64,000 nt of DNA from Herbaspirillum sp. alder98 (GTDB taxonomy: Bacteria; Pseudomonadota; Gammaproteobacteria; Burkholderiales; Burkholderiaceae_D). The stretch is from the NCBI RefSeq assembly GCF_020179755.1, contig NZ_JAIUCY010000001.1:558001-622000 (forward strand), in the 5' to 3' direction. Shown here piece by piece: positions 46,564 to 54,153 of the stretch. How positions within the stretch are numbered: the stretch's first letter is position 1; each line of letters begins with the position of its first letter. The notes below the pieces were generated by a model. The model was not told where the DNA came from. It saw nothing but the letters and a program-made list of their open reading frames with translations, and made no database searches. The position numbers were made by a program, and so were the translations under genes.

Positions 46564-46704
46564 CTATTTCGATTCGTCGCGCTTGAGATTGAAGATCCGC
46601 CGCGCATCGGCATCGGCCGCGGACTTCTTTTCGAAATCGGTTTTTTCGCAACCGACCAGCACCACGCCGACGCACAGCGTCAGCAGCATGAAGATGATAC
46701 GCAT
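46564..46704 (-). CDS. Small lipoprotein, 46 aa
   Basis: Starts MRIIFMLLTLCVGVVLVGC: charged start, hydrophobic core and lipobox LVGC with acylated Cys19, followed by EKTDFEKKSAADADARR and a basic tail. AGGGGAACATC precedes the ATG at 46704. The mature part is only 28 residues. Such tiny lipoproteins are common and mostly unstudied. It is convergent with pyrD and shares its terminator, and lies downstream of the chemoreceptor gene (81 bp). Confidence 0.75.
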   Translation of the reverse strand: MRIIFMLLTLCVGVVLVGCEKTDFEKKSAADADARRIFNLKRDESK

Positions 46705-46785
46705 GATGTTCCCCTGAAAGGGATGACGCCGCCCGACGTCATCGACCTGATGCGCATTCTAGCGCCATCCCGGCGCGTTCGATAC

Positions 46786-48411
46786 TCAGTACCGCAGCCG
46801 CGCGGCAGGCGCGGCCATATCGATGGTGCGCCCGTCGTCGTGGCCGCGCACCGGCGGCAGGCCAGCCTGCAGCCGAAACACGCTGACCAGCGTGGCCAGG
46901 CTGGCCGCCTGGTCCTGCATCGAATGGGCGGCAGCGGCCGCCTGCTCGACCAGCGCCGCATTCTGCTGGGTGCTTTCATCCATCTGGGTGATGGCGCGGT
47001 TGACCTCTTCGATGCCGGTGCTCTGCTCGCTGCTGGCGGCACTGATCTCGGCCACCACATCGGTCACGCGCCGCACGCTCTCGACCACCTCGCGCATGGT
47101 CTGGCCGGCCTGTTCGACCAGCTTGCTGCCAGCCCCCACCTTGTCGACCGAGTCATCGATCAAGCCCTTGATTTCCTTGGCGGCCGAGGCCGAGCGCTGC
47201 GCCAGCGAACGCACCTCGGAGGCCACCACCGCAAAGCCGCGTCCCTGTTCGCCGGCACGCGCGGCCTCCACCGCCGCATTCAAGGCCAGGATATTGGTCT
47301 GGAACGCAATGCCGTCGATCACGCTGATGATGTCGACGATCTTCTTCGACGAATCGTGGATCGAGCTCATGGTCTGCACCACCTGCCCCACTACTTCGCC
47401 GCCATGGCTGGCGATGGTCGAGGCCGATGCCGCCAGCTGGTTGGCCTGGCGGGCGTTATCGGCATTCTGGCGCACGGTGGAGGTCAGCTCTTCCATGGCC
47501 GAGGCGGTCTCTTCGAGCGAACCCGCCTGTTGCTCGGTGCGTGCCGACAGGTCGAGGTTGCCGGTGACGATCTCGCCGGTGGCAGTGGCGATGGTATCGG
47601 TGCCGTGTCGCACCTGGCTGACGATGTTGCGCAGGCTCAGGTTCATCTCGCGCAGCGCATCCAGCAACTGGCCGGTCTCGTCGCGCCCGGCAGGCTTGAT
47701 CTCGGCCGAGAGATCGCCCTGCGCCACGCGCCGCGAGACATCCACGGCGGTGCGCAAGGGGCCGATGATGCTGGCGGCCAGCCACCACGAACTGAACACG
47801 CCGAAAGCCAGCGCCAGGGCTTCGAGCACCAGCAGCAGCAGCTTGCTGCGCGCGGCCACGGCATCGATCTCGGCGGCCGTGTGGTCGATCTCGTCACGTT
47901 GCAGTTGCAGCAGTTTCTGCATCGAGGCCAGGTAACGATTGGCAGCAGGCACGAATACCTCGTCCAGTACCCGATTGCCTTCGGCCAGGTCGCCGGTGGC
48001 CTTGACCTTGTTGATCTCGTCACGACCGGCCAGGTAGGCCCGGCGCTCCACCGCAATCTGCGCGAAGGCGGCTTTTTCGGCCTCGCTATGGATCAGCGGC
48101 TCGATCTTGGACTGGGTCTCTGCCGAGTTCTTGGAAGAGGCTGCCGCGTCGGCCGCGAAATACTCGGCCAGCGACGGATCGGCGCTCTTGGCGATGGCCA
48201 GCGTGCGGCGAATGCCGCCATACAGGTTGGCGTACCAGTCGGAGATCAAGCGCTCCTTGGTCAGCGGCTGCTGCATCATTTCATGCGTGGCCTCGGACAC
48301 GGCCTGCAAGCGCCAGTAGCCGATCGAGGTGATCACGATGGATAAAGCCAATACCAGGCCAAAGCCGAGCGCCAGGCGGCGGCCGATGCCCATGTTACGA
48401 ATGATGTTCAT
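46786..48411 (-). CDS. Methyl-accepting chemotaxis protein (4HB-type sensor)
   Basis: 541 aa. TM1 is at residues 10-32, then a periplasmic four-helix-bundle ligand domain (35-190), TM2 (about 192-213), HAMP (214-266) and the signalling domain (270-520) with the conserved tip [20 protein letters not shown]. Tsr-like 4HB sensors usually detect amino acids or other small solutes. The C-terminus ends without a CheR-binding pentapeptide. GGAAGAG precedes the ATG at 48411. The TGGTCAGACCA palindrome 120 bp upstream matches the sugar-operon operator, so its ligand may be the same sugar. Confidence 0.93.
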   Translation of the reverse strand: MNIIRNMGIGRRLALGFGLVLALSIVITSIGYWRLQAVSEATHEMMQQPLTKERLISDWYANLYGGIRRTLAIAKSADPSLAEYFAADAAASSKNSAETQSKIEPLIHSEAEKAAFAQIAVERRAYLAGRDEINKVKATGDLAEGNRVLDEVFVPAANRYLASMQKLLQLQRDEIDHTAAEIDAVAARSKLLLLVLEALALAFGVFSSWWLAASIIGPLRTAVDVSRRVAQGDLSAEIKPAGRDETGQLLDALREMNLSLRNIVSQVRHGTDTIATATGEIVTGNLDLSARTEQQAGSLEETASAMEELTSTVRQNADNARQANQLAASASTIASHGGEVVGQVVQTMSSIHDSSKKIVDIISVIDGIAFQTNILALNAAVEAARAGEQGRGFAVVASEVRSLAQRSASAAKEIKGLIDDSVDKVGAGSKLVEQAGQTMREVVESVRRVTDVVAEISAASSEQSTGIEEVNRAITQMDESTQQNAALVEQAAAAAHSMQDQAASLATLVSVFRLQAGLPPVRGHDDGRTIDMAAPAARLRY

Positions 48412-48530
48412 GTTCTCTTCCCTGAATTTTTTGATAATTTTTGACGGGGTCTCGCTGTGGCTGCTCCTGGCAAGCCTTGTTATTGTTTCTTGACGGCAAA
48501 ACCTCCGGCGATATTACCACCCAACCTGAC

Positions 48531-48541
48531 TGGTCAGACCA
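48531..48541 (-). promoter_or_regulatory. Operator TGGTCTGACCA upstream of the chemoreceptor
   Basis: Read towards the chemoreceptor the sequence is TTGGTCTGACCAGT, identical over 14 bp to the sugar-operon site at 31908-31921. A -10-like TAATAT lies 14 bp downstream (48511-48516, minus strand). The same regulator probably controls both. Confidence 0.68.
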
Positions 48542-48691
48542 ATCGCAAAGCGGGAGCAATTGCGCTTTTACCCGCCTGTTCTTCACTTGCGCCCGGCTGG
48601 CGGATAGTTCGGCCCGGGCGGCGGCGGGCATGTGTTGCGCGATTTATAATTCCCCTCCAGCAGCTTCCCGTTCACCCTTCGCCAGCGCTTC

Positions 48692-49267
48692 ATGTCCGTC
48701 AACACCATCGCCATCAACCAGAGCATGAAACAGTTCGACAGCCACGCCAGCGTCTGGCTGTTCGGCTATGGCTCGATCATCTTCAAGGCTGACTTCCCCT
48801 ATCTCGAGCGTCGGGCCGCCTACATCACGGGCTGGGCGCGCCGTTTCTGGCAGGGGTCGCACGATCATCGCGGCACGCCGCAGGCCCCGGGACGGGTGGT
48901 GACGCTGACGCCGCAAGCCGACGCCATCTGCGCCGGCATGGCTTACTTGGTCACGCCGGAAGTCTTCGCGCACCTCGACCATCGTGAAAAGAATGGCTAC
49001 CTGCGACTGGTCACCACCATTCACCTGGATCACGACGCAACGGTCGAAGGCCTGATCTATATCGCCGCCGAGGACAATGCGGCCTTTGCAGGACCGGCCA
49101 GCGAACAGGCCATTGCGCGCCAGATCGCCCTGGCCGAAGGGCCCAGCGGGCGCAACAGCGACTATTTGCTGATGCTGGCGCAGGCGCTGCGCGAGCTGGG
49201 CACCGATGACGCGCATGTCTTCGAAATCGAACGCCACCTGCTGGCGCTGCAGCAAGCAGATGGTTGA
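48692..49267 (+). CDS. ChaC-like gamma-glutamylcyclotransferase
   Basis: 191 aa. It cleaves glutathione to 5-oxoproline and Cys-Gly in the cytosol. The ligand-binding motif VWLFGYGSIIFK opens the domain, RRFWQGSHDHRGTPQAPGRVVTL is diagnostic for ChaC, and the catalytic Glu is in HREKNGY. The first ATG at 48692 lacks a strong ribosome site; ATG 48725 just before the domain is an alternative start. A small lipoprotein gene follows after 91 bp. Confidence 0.9.
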   Translation: MSVNTIAINQSMKQFDSHASVWLFGYGSIIFKADFPYLERRAAYITGWARRFWQGSHDHRGTPQAPGRVVTLTPQADAICAGMAYLVTPEVFAHLDHREKNGYLRLVTTIHLDHDATVEGLIYIAAEDNAAFAGPASEQAIARQIALAEGPSGRNSDYLLMLAQALRELGTDDAHVFEIERHLLALQQADG

Positions 49268-49358
49268 TATCGCGCTATCCCGTCTTACTTGCCGTGTTAT
49301 CTTTGCCGGTTCGCGGCACCCCAGCCCAACCCGACACCATCACAGAAGGAACAACAAC

Positions 49359-49775
49359 ATGATCAAGACCCTGGCCGCCTGCGCCGCCGTGATTGCCCTG
49401 GCCGGATGCGCCTCGCCGGTGACCCGCACCGCCACCGGCGAGATCCCCCCGGCGCGCGTCTATATCAAGAGCATGACCCAGCAGGATGCAGGTCTGTCGG
49501 CCATCGAATTCCGGCGTGACGCCGGCCTGTTCAACAGCCAGATGCTGGAACTGGCGATCAACGACGTGGTGCTGGCGCAGATCATCGGCGGCGAACACCT
49601 GACCATCTGGCTCAAGCCCGGCAGCTACACCTTCAGCGTCAAGCCGGCGCAAGGACTCACAAATACGGCCACCACCGACCAGAACAAGGTCGTGGTCGAG
49701 GTCAAGAACGGCGGCGCCTACCGGGTACGCATCAGCTCCGATACGCGCGGCCTGAAGATCTCGCTGGCCCAATAA
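49359..49775 (+). CDS. Hypothetical lipoprotein, 138 aa
   Basis: Starts MIKTLAACAAVIALAGCASP with lipobox LAGC (Cys17), so it is anchored in a membrane facing the periplasm. The mature part is beta-rich (PPARVYIKSM, HLTIWLKPGSYTFSVKP, VVVEVKNGGAYRVRIS) and resembles DUF2846-type carboxypeptidase-regulatory-like folds, but I cannot assign it firmly. GAAGGAAC lies ahead of the ATG at 49359. The frame open upstream overlaps the chaC gene and is not used. Confidence 0.78.
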   Translation: MIKTLAACAAVIALAGCASPVTRTATGEIPPARVYIKSMTQQDAGLSAIEFRRDAGLFNSQMLELAINDVVLAQIIGGEHLTIWLKPGSYTFSVKPAQGLTNTATTDQNKVVVEVKNGGAYRVRISSDTRGLKISLAQ

Positions 49776-49785
49776 CAGTAGAAAT

Positions 49786-49844
49786 GAATGTGGTTCAGAG
49801 GTCACAGCCATGCGCCGAGCGTAACGCAGCCACGCACCACATTC
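49786..49844. other. Inverted repeat in the gap after the lipoprotein gene
   Basis: GAATGTGGT (49786-49794) and ACCACATTC (49836-49844), 41 nt apart, could fold as a 9-bp stem. It has no T-run. The rest of the 264-bp gap to 50040 is AT-rich and may hold the promoter of the 26-aa gene. Confidence 0.4.
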
Positions 49845-50039
49845 GCACTCTTGCATTGAGAATAACTTGCACAAGCATTTGTTTTTAAAGGGATTTTCAA
49901 AAAAATTGACTTTCCCGCGTGCAGTTCGACTCAGTTATTCAAGAAACAGATAACTGATATTGGGATTCAAAATTGGCTGTGCGCCACGCGACGGCATATA
50001 TTGCAACGCAACAGATCACTTTTTCTTGCGGAGCAAATC

Positions 50040-50120
50040 ATGAACATTCTCGTCGACGTCCTGCCTTACACCCTGTTGATCGGCGCCATGGTCGCGCGTT
50101 ACATGATGTCGGCCAAGTAA
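50040..50120 (+). CDS. Possible 26-aa membrane peptide
   Basis: MNILVDVLPYTLLIGAMVAR plus a short basic tail, a single hydrophobic helix. GGAG lies eight bases before the ATG, the upstream 150 bp is AT-rich and a strong terminator follows at 50199-50243, so it looks like a complete tiny transcription unit. It has no recognisable relatives to me. Toxin-like or oxidase-accessory peptides have this form, but no antitoxin or partner is visible. Confidence 0.5.
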   Translation: MNILVDVLPYTLLIGAMVARYMMSAK

Positions 50121-50198
50121 TAACCGGCTGGCAGCACCTGTCGTACCCGTGTTGAACCTGGGTCGGCAATGTGATGCGACTCATCAGGCGTATTTCGG

Positions 50199-50243
50199 AA
50201 AGCGGTTTTTGTCGCATTGCAATGCGGACAAGCCGCTTTTTGT
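50199..50243 (+). terminator. Terminator after the 26-aa gene
   Basis: AAAGCGG (50199-50205) pairs with CCGCTTT (50233-50239), enclosing a second palindrome GCATTGCAATGC (50214-50225), and runs into TTTTTG. Confidence 0.75.
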
Positions 50244-50380
50244 TTTATCAGCAAGGCTGATATCTCTGTTGCTATCTTTTTTTCCCGCGCTGGTTCCATT
50301 TGGCGTGCGGCGCACCCGCTTGCAAATAAGCCGTCACCGATTACACTCGATCGTTTGCCACCCGAACGAAAGATCCACGC

Positions 50381-50512
50381 ATGAAGCGTCTCACCTCCTC
50401 GGTCGCCGCAATCGCGCTGCTGCTGGCGCTCGAAGGCTGTGCCTGCGCGCCTGGCTTCGTCGGTTTCGACAGCCGTTGCGCCTTCGCCAATACCCCCAGC
50501 GGCCAGCCTTGA
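50381..50512 (+). CDS. Small cysteine-rich lipoprotein-like peptide, 43 aa
   Basis: Starts MKRLTSSVAAIALLLALEGC, a lipoprotein signal with lipobox LEGC, followed by ACAPGFVGFDSRC and a short tail. With three Cys in the mature part it may be oxidised in the periplasm. The ribosome site is weak (GAAAGA). It lies in a gap with no other gene and ends 67 bp from the convergent hydrolase. Moderate support only. Confidence 0.5.
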   Translation: MKRLTSSVAAIALLLALEGCACAPGFVGFDSRCAFANTPSGQP

Positions 50513-50579
50513 GGGCGTTGCGGCCCTCCGATTGACGCTCAAAAGCGTCATCCGGCGCCTTTACACTGGTAATTTACCG

Positions 50580-51455
50580 TCAATTATCTTCAAGTCGATC
50601 TACAGGCAACTGGGCCAGCCAGCGCCGCAAATCGTCTTCGACCTGCCGCCTGATGGCGGCTTCTTCATTGAATAACTCGTGGTAGGCCTGGTCGTACCAG
50701 TGCAAGGTGCCGTTGTCGCCCGGCAGGGCTTGGTAAAAAGCCCGGCTGCCGCGCGTCGCCACGAAGGCGTCGTCGCCGGCCACCTGCAGCAGCACAGGCC
50801 GGGTGAAGGTACTTGCATCGCGCTCGACCTGGGCCATCGCATCGAGCATGAAGTTGAGCATGCGCGGCGCGATCTTGCCGTGGTTGAGTGGGTCACGACG
50901 ATAGGCGCTGACCTGTGCGGCATCGTGCGAAATACGTTCTGCCGGCAAGGCGGTGGGCAACGAATAGCCCGGCGCCAGCCAGCTCGATGCCTTCAGCAGC
51001 AGGCGCTGGCCGGGCGTCAGGTCCAGTGCCAGCGCCGGTGACGACAGCATCAGGGCGCGCACCGGACTGAATGCGCCGGTGGCGAAGCGCGCCGCGACCA
51101 GGCCACCCAGGCTGTGGCCGAACAGCAAGGGCGTGCAGCGCTGGCGCCGCGCAAAGTCGTCGAACACCAGCTTGAGGTCCTGCAGCAGATCATCCGGCCG
51201 AATCAGGCTGCCCTGGCGCCCGCCCGAGTTGCCGTGCCCGCGATGATCGCAAATGCGCACCGACAGGCCCGCCGCATTGAAGAGCGCCGCCAGCGCCGCA
51301 TAACGCCCGCCATGTTCGCCCAGTCCATGCACCAGTTGCACGGCTGCGCTGGCGCCGGCCACCGGCCAGTCGCGGCAGAACAGGCGGGTGCCATCGGCGG
51401 CGTCGAACCAGCTTTCCTGTGGTGGCTGAACTTGCGGCTGAACTTGCGGTTGCAT
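50580..51455 (-). CDS. Alpha/beta hydrolase, monoacylglycerol-lipase-like
   Basis: 291 aa, Hydrolase_4 (serine aminopeptidase S33-like) family. Motifs: LVHGLGEHGGRYAAL (oxyanion side), DHRGHGNSGG and the nucleophile elbow FGHSLGGLVA near residue 116; the later Asp (AGDDAFV) and His (QAYHELFNE) complete the triad. It is typical of PldB/monoglyceride lipases. The N-terminus has a small QPQVQPQVQ duplication at the DNA level. No export signal is visible. Confidence 0.9.
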   Translation of the reverse strand: MQPQVQPQVQPPQESWFDAADGTRLFCRDWPVAGASAAVQLVHGLGEHGGRYAALAALFNAAGLSVRICDHRGHGNSGGRQGSLIRPDDLLQDLKLVFDDFARRQRCTPLLFGHSLGGLVAARFATGAFSPVRALMLSSPALALDLTPGQRLLLKASSWLAPGYSLPTALPAERISHDAAQVSAYRRDPLNHGKIAPRMLNFMLDAMAQVERDASTFTRPVLLQVAGDDAFVATRGSRAFYQALPGDNGTLHWYDQAYHELFNEEAAIRRQVEDDLRRWLAQLPVDRLEDN

Positions 51456-51494
51456 TGATCCCTTTCCCGTTGGCGCGAGCGCCTGTCGCTGACT

Positions 51495-52988
51495 TCAGTT
51501 ATCTTGCGCGGCGCCCCGCTCGGCATAACGGCGACGCGCGCGCCAGACTTCGCGCAAGCGGCGGCTCTGGCGAATCGCCAGCTGCAGCGACGCGCTCCAT
51601 GACAGGGGCCGCGGATGCACCACCGCCCGCAACGCGCGGGCGTAGTCGAGCACCAGGCCCGGCGTCCACGCCATGGTCAAGGCGCGCTTGCGAATCTGGC
51701 TGGCGACCCAGATCTCGGGGGTGAGCATCATCCGCACCGCATTGAACCAGTGCCGGTCGCGTCGGCCGATGACGCCTTCAAGCGCCGCCTCGAGCCCGCG
51801 CGCGACTGTGCTGGAGCAATTGCGATAGGTCAGGTTATAGACTTCGCGCTTGCGATAGCCGGCCCAGAAACGATCCAGATGCGCACGATGATAATCGCGG
51901 AAGACGATCTTCTCGGTCGATTCGCACCAGGCGGCAGCTTCGCTGCGATAGTCGGTCAGGTAGCGTCCGCCGACATCGTTTTCGGCGGTGGCGCGCAACA
52001 GGCGCGCGAACTGGTCGGGCGAGCGGTCGATTTCCTGCGCCGGATACAGGCTTATGTAGAGATCGGGCTGGATCTCGAGCGCGGCGTGGCCGGTCGAGAT
52101 GACGCCATTGGTGTCGACCGCAGCAATATAGCGGTCGACCACCGGCTGCCGCCGGGCCGGCCCCTTGGCGCTGCCGGTCGGCGTCCAGACGTGGACGGTG
52201 AGCGGCGGCAACCCGCCCTCCAATGCCTGATCGTCGATGATCTCGGGCTGCGAAGGCGGCACGGCGCTAGCCGCGGCCGCAGCATTAAGCGGCGCGCTCG
52301 CGGCCGCTGCCGGGCCCTGGCCCTTGCCTCCCATGCGCAACGATGGCTTGGCTTCGTCGCCCCGATACAGGCCGGCGTCGAACGGCCGGTCGTCGCCTTC
52401 GTTGTGTTCGTCCAGCATGTCGACCGATACCCGTTGCGGCAGCATGCGCGAGCGCAGCGCCAGCCAGATCATGTTCCAGCCGCCAAAGATCAGGCCCAGC
52501 GCCAGGCAGAACGGCACCGTCCCCTTGTAATGGGTGGGATAAGGCTGGAAGAACACGATCGCCAGCAGTATCTGCACGCCGCCGCCGGCGACCGCCATGC
52601 GCCAGCGTGGAAAGCGCACCAGCGCCGCCGAGGTGATCTGCAAGCCGCCACCGATGGCGAATGCGGCCCCGAACAGCATCGCCAGCACCATGCCGCTGGC
52701 GTGATGCGGCGAAATGATCAGGATCGAGATCAGCAGGAACAGCCCGCCCTTGACGTAGCGCAGCGTCTTCTGGGCGCCGATGCCGCTGTTGGCCACGACC
52801 AGCGTGACCAGGCTTTCGACCAGCAGCAGGTAGCCGAACAGCTGCAAAGGAAAATTAAGCACGCCGTCGAGCGCATCGATCATCAGTGACACGCCAATGG
52901 CGCCCCACACCACACCGGCCGTGGCCAGCACATGCCAGTTGCGACGGATGAAATCCGCCCCCAGCAGCAGCAACACTAAACGAATCAT
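51495..52988 (-). CDS. HdeD-like membrane domain fused to a permuted papain-like (NlpC/P60-type) domain
   Basis: 497 aa. Residues 1-180 hold about six membrane helices in the DUF308/HdeD pattern (LVLLLLGADFIRRNWHVLA, YVKGGLFLLISILIISPHHA). Residues 220-250 are an Ala/Pro/Gly linker. Residues 262-410 carry a conserved-looking block with His301 (VISTGHAALEI) before Cys391 (YRNCSSTVARGLEAAL), the inverted order seen in permuted NlpC/P60 or LRAT-like enzymes. A basic C-tail follows. The combination suggests a membrane-tethered amidase, peptidase or acyltransferase. GGGGAAAA precedes the ATG at 52988. It is divergent from ydcF. Confidence 0.75.
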   Translation of the reverse strand: MIRLVLLLLGADFIRRNWHVLATAGVVWGAIGVSLMIDALDGVLNFPLQLFGYLLLVESLVTLVVANSGIGAQKTLRYVKGGLFLLISILIISPHHASGMVLAMLFGAAFAIGGGLQITSAALVRFPRWRMAVAGGGVQILLAIVFFQPYPTHYKGTVPFCLALGLIFGGWNMIWLALRSRMLPQRVSVDMLDEHNEGDDRPFDAGLYRGDEAKPSLRMGGKGQGPAAAASAPLNAAAAASAVPPSQPEIIDDQALEGGLPPLTVHVWTPTGSAKGPARRQPVVDRYIAAVDTNGVISTGHAALEIQPDLYISLYPAQEIDRSPDQFARLLRATAENDVGGRYLTDYRSEAAAWCESTEKIVFRDYHRAHLDRFWAGYRKREVYNLTYRNCSSTVARGLEAALEGVIGRRDRHWFNAVRMMLTPEIWVASQIRKRALTMAWTPGLVLDYARALRAVVHPRPLSWSASLQLAIRQSRRLREVWRARRRYAERGAAQDN

Positions 52989-53176
52989 TTTTTCCCCGAA
53001 ATTCGAGCCATCCCTAGAAAACTCCACGATTCTGCTGCTTTCCGTACCAGGTGGCAACTCGTCATCGCAGCAGTGGATCAAAATGCTGCGTTGCATGACA
53101 ATGCAGCCTCTGGTGCTTCGCCCTTTCCACCCTTTCCGCTCCTTCCGCCCCTCCAATCTCGCAGCCGCCCTCGCCC

Positions 53177-53932
53177 ATGCCCGCTTCCGTTCTCGTCTCG
53201 CTCATCGCCAGCGTCATCCTGTTGCCCCCCATCAACTCCCTGCTGCTGTGCCTGCTCGGGTTCTTGCTGCGCCGACGCCTGCCCCGACTGGGCAAATTGT
53301 TGACCGTGCTGGGCGTGACCATGCTGGTGGTGCTCAGCACCCGCGCCGGGGCATTGCTGCTGGTGCGGCCTCTGGAAAACAGTTATCCGCCGCTGGCCGC
53401 CGTCGGCTCGGCCCAGGCCATCGTGATCCTGGGCGCCGGGCGTCTGGTAGCCGCCACCGAATATGGCGATACCGACCAGCCCAGCCTGATCGGCCTGCAA
53501 CGACTTAAATACGGGGCCTACCTGCATCGCCAGACCGGCCTGCCGGTGCTCATCACCGGCGGCAGCCCGGGTGGATGGAAAGAAAGCGAGGCGGCGCTGA
53601 TGGCGCGCTCGCTCAAGCGCGACTTCGGCATCGAGGCGCGCTGGCAAGAACCACGTGCCAACACTACCAACGACAACGCGACCCTGTCGGCCGCGATGCT
53701 GCGCGCCGATGGCATCGAACGCATCCTGCTGGTCACCGACGCCATCCACATGCCGCGCTCGATGAGCGCCTTTGGCGCCACCGACCTGCAGGCGACCGCT
53801 GCGCCGATGCTGTTTACCAGCCGGGGGCCGACTCGCTTTACCGATTTTCTGCCAAGCGCTTCGGCATTGACGCTATCGACCTATGCGATGCGCGAATGGA
53901 TCGGGCGGCTGTGGTATCTGGTGCAGTACTGA
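53177..53932 (+). CDS. YdcF/ElyC-like DUF218 membrane protein
   Basis: 251 aa. It has two N-terminal helices (residues 5-28 and 40-63) and a DUF218 domain with AQAIVILGAGR, PVLITGGSPGG and the ESEAALMA-x-N-T-x-NN pattern (EPRANTTNDNATLS), ending in VTDAIHMPRS. ElyC/SanA/YdcF proteins act in envelope polysaccharide and peptidoglycan precursor homeostasis. The HdeD-papain fusion gene is divergent 188 bp away, so the pair may act on the envelope together (inference). Confidence 0.88.
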   Translation: MPASVLVSLIASVILLPPINSLLLCLLGFLLRRRLPRLGKLLTVLGVTMLVVLSTRAGALLLVRPLENSYPPLAAVGSAQAIVILGAGRLVAATEYGDTDQPSLIGLQRLKYGAYLHRQTGLPVLITGGSPGGWKESEAALMARSLKRDFGIEARWQEPRANTTNDNATLSAAMLRADGIERILLVTDAIHMPRSMSAFGATDLQATAAPMLFTSRGPTRFTDFLPSASALTLSTYAMREWIGRLWYLVQY

Positions 53933-54006
53933 GCCGGCGCCGGTATCGAATGAAATCGGTGGTGAAGGCACTTCTATTCGCATGCTAAAGGGGCCAGGGT
54001 GCACGC

Positions 54007-54034
54007 TAAAGTTAGCATTGCACCGGGCCGTAAA
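54007..54034 (+). promoter_or_regulatory. Sigma-28-like promoter upstream of the second chemoreceptor
   Basis: TAAAGTTA (from 54007) and GCCGTAAA (54027-54034) resemble the FliA elements TAAAGTTT and GCCGATAA with a spacer one base longer than ideal. It lies 120 bp before the ATG. Chemoreceptor genes are common FliA targets. Confidence 0.45.
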
Positions 54035-54153
54035 CGGTGTGCGGAAACTTCGCAGCCACGCTGGTCGATCAAGTAAAGCGGAATACCCAAGTCCGGAATT
54101 TCCAGGCGCGCAGACGCCAGACAGCATCATTCGATATCTAGGGAGACTCCACC

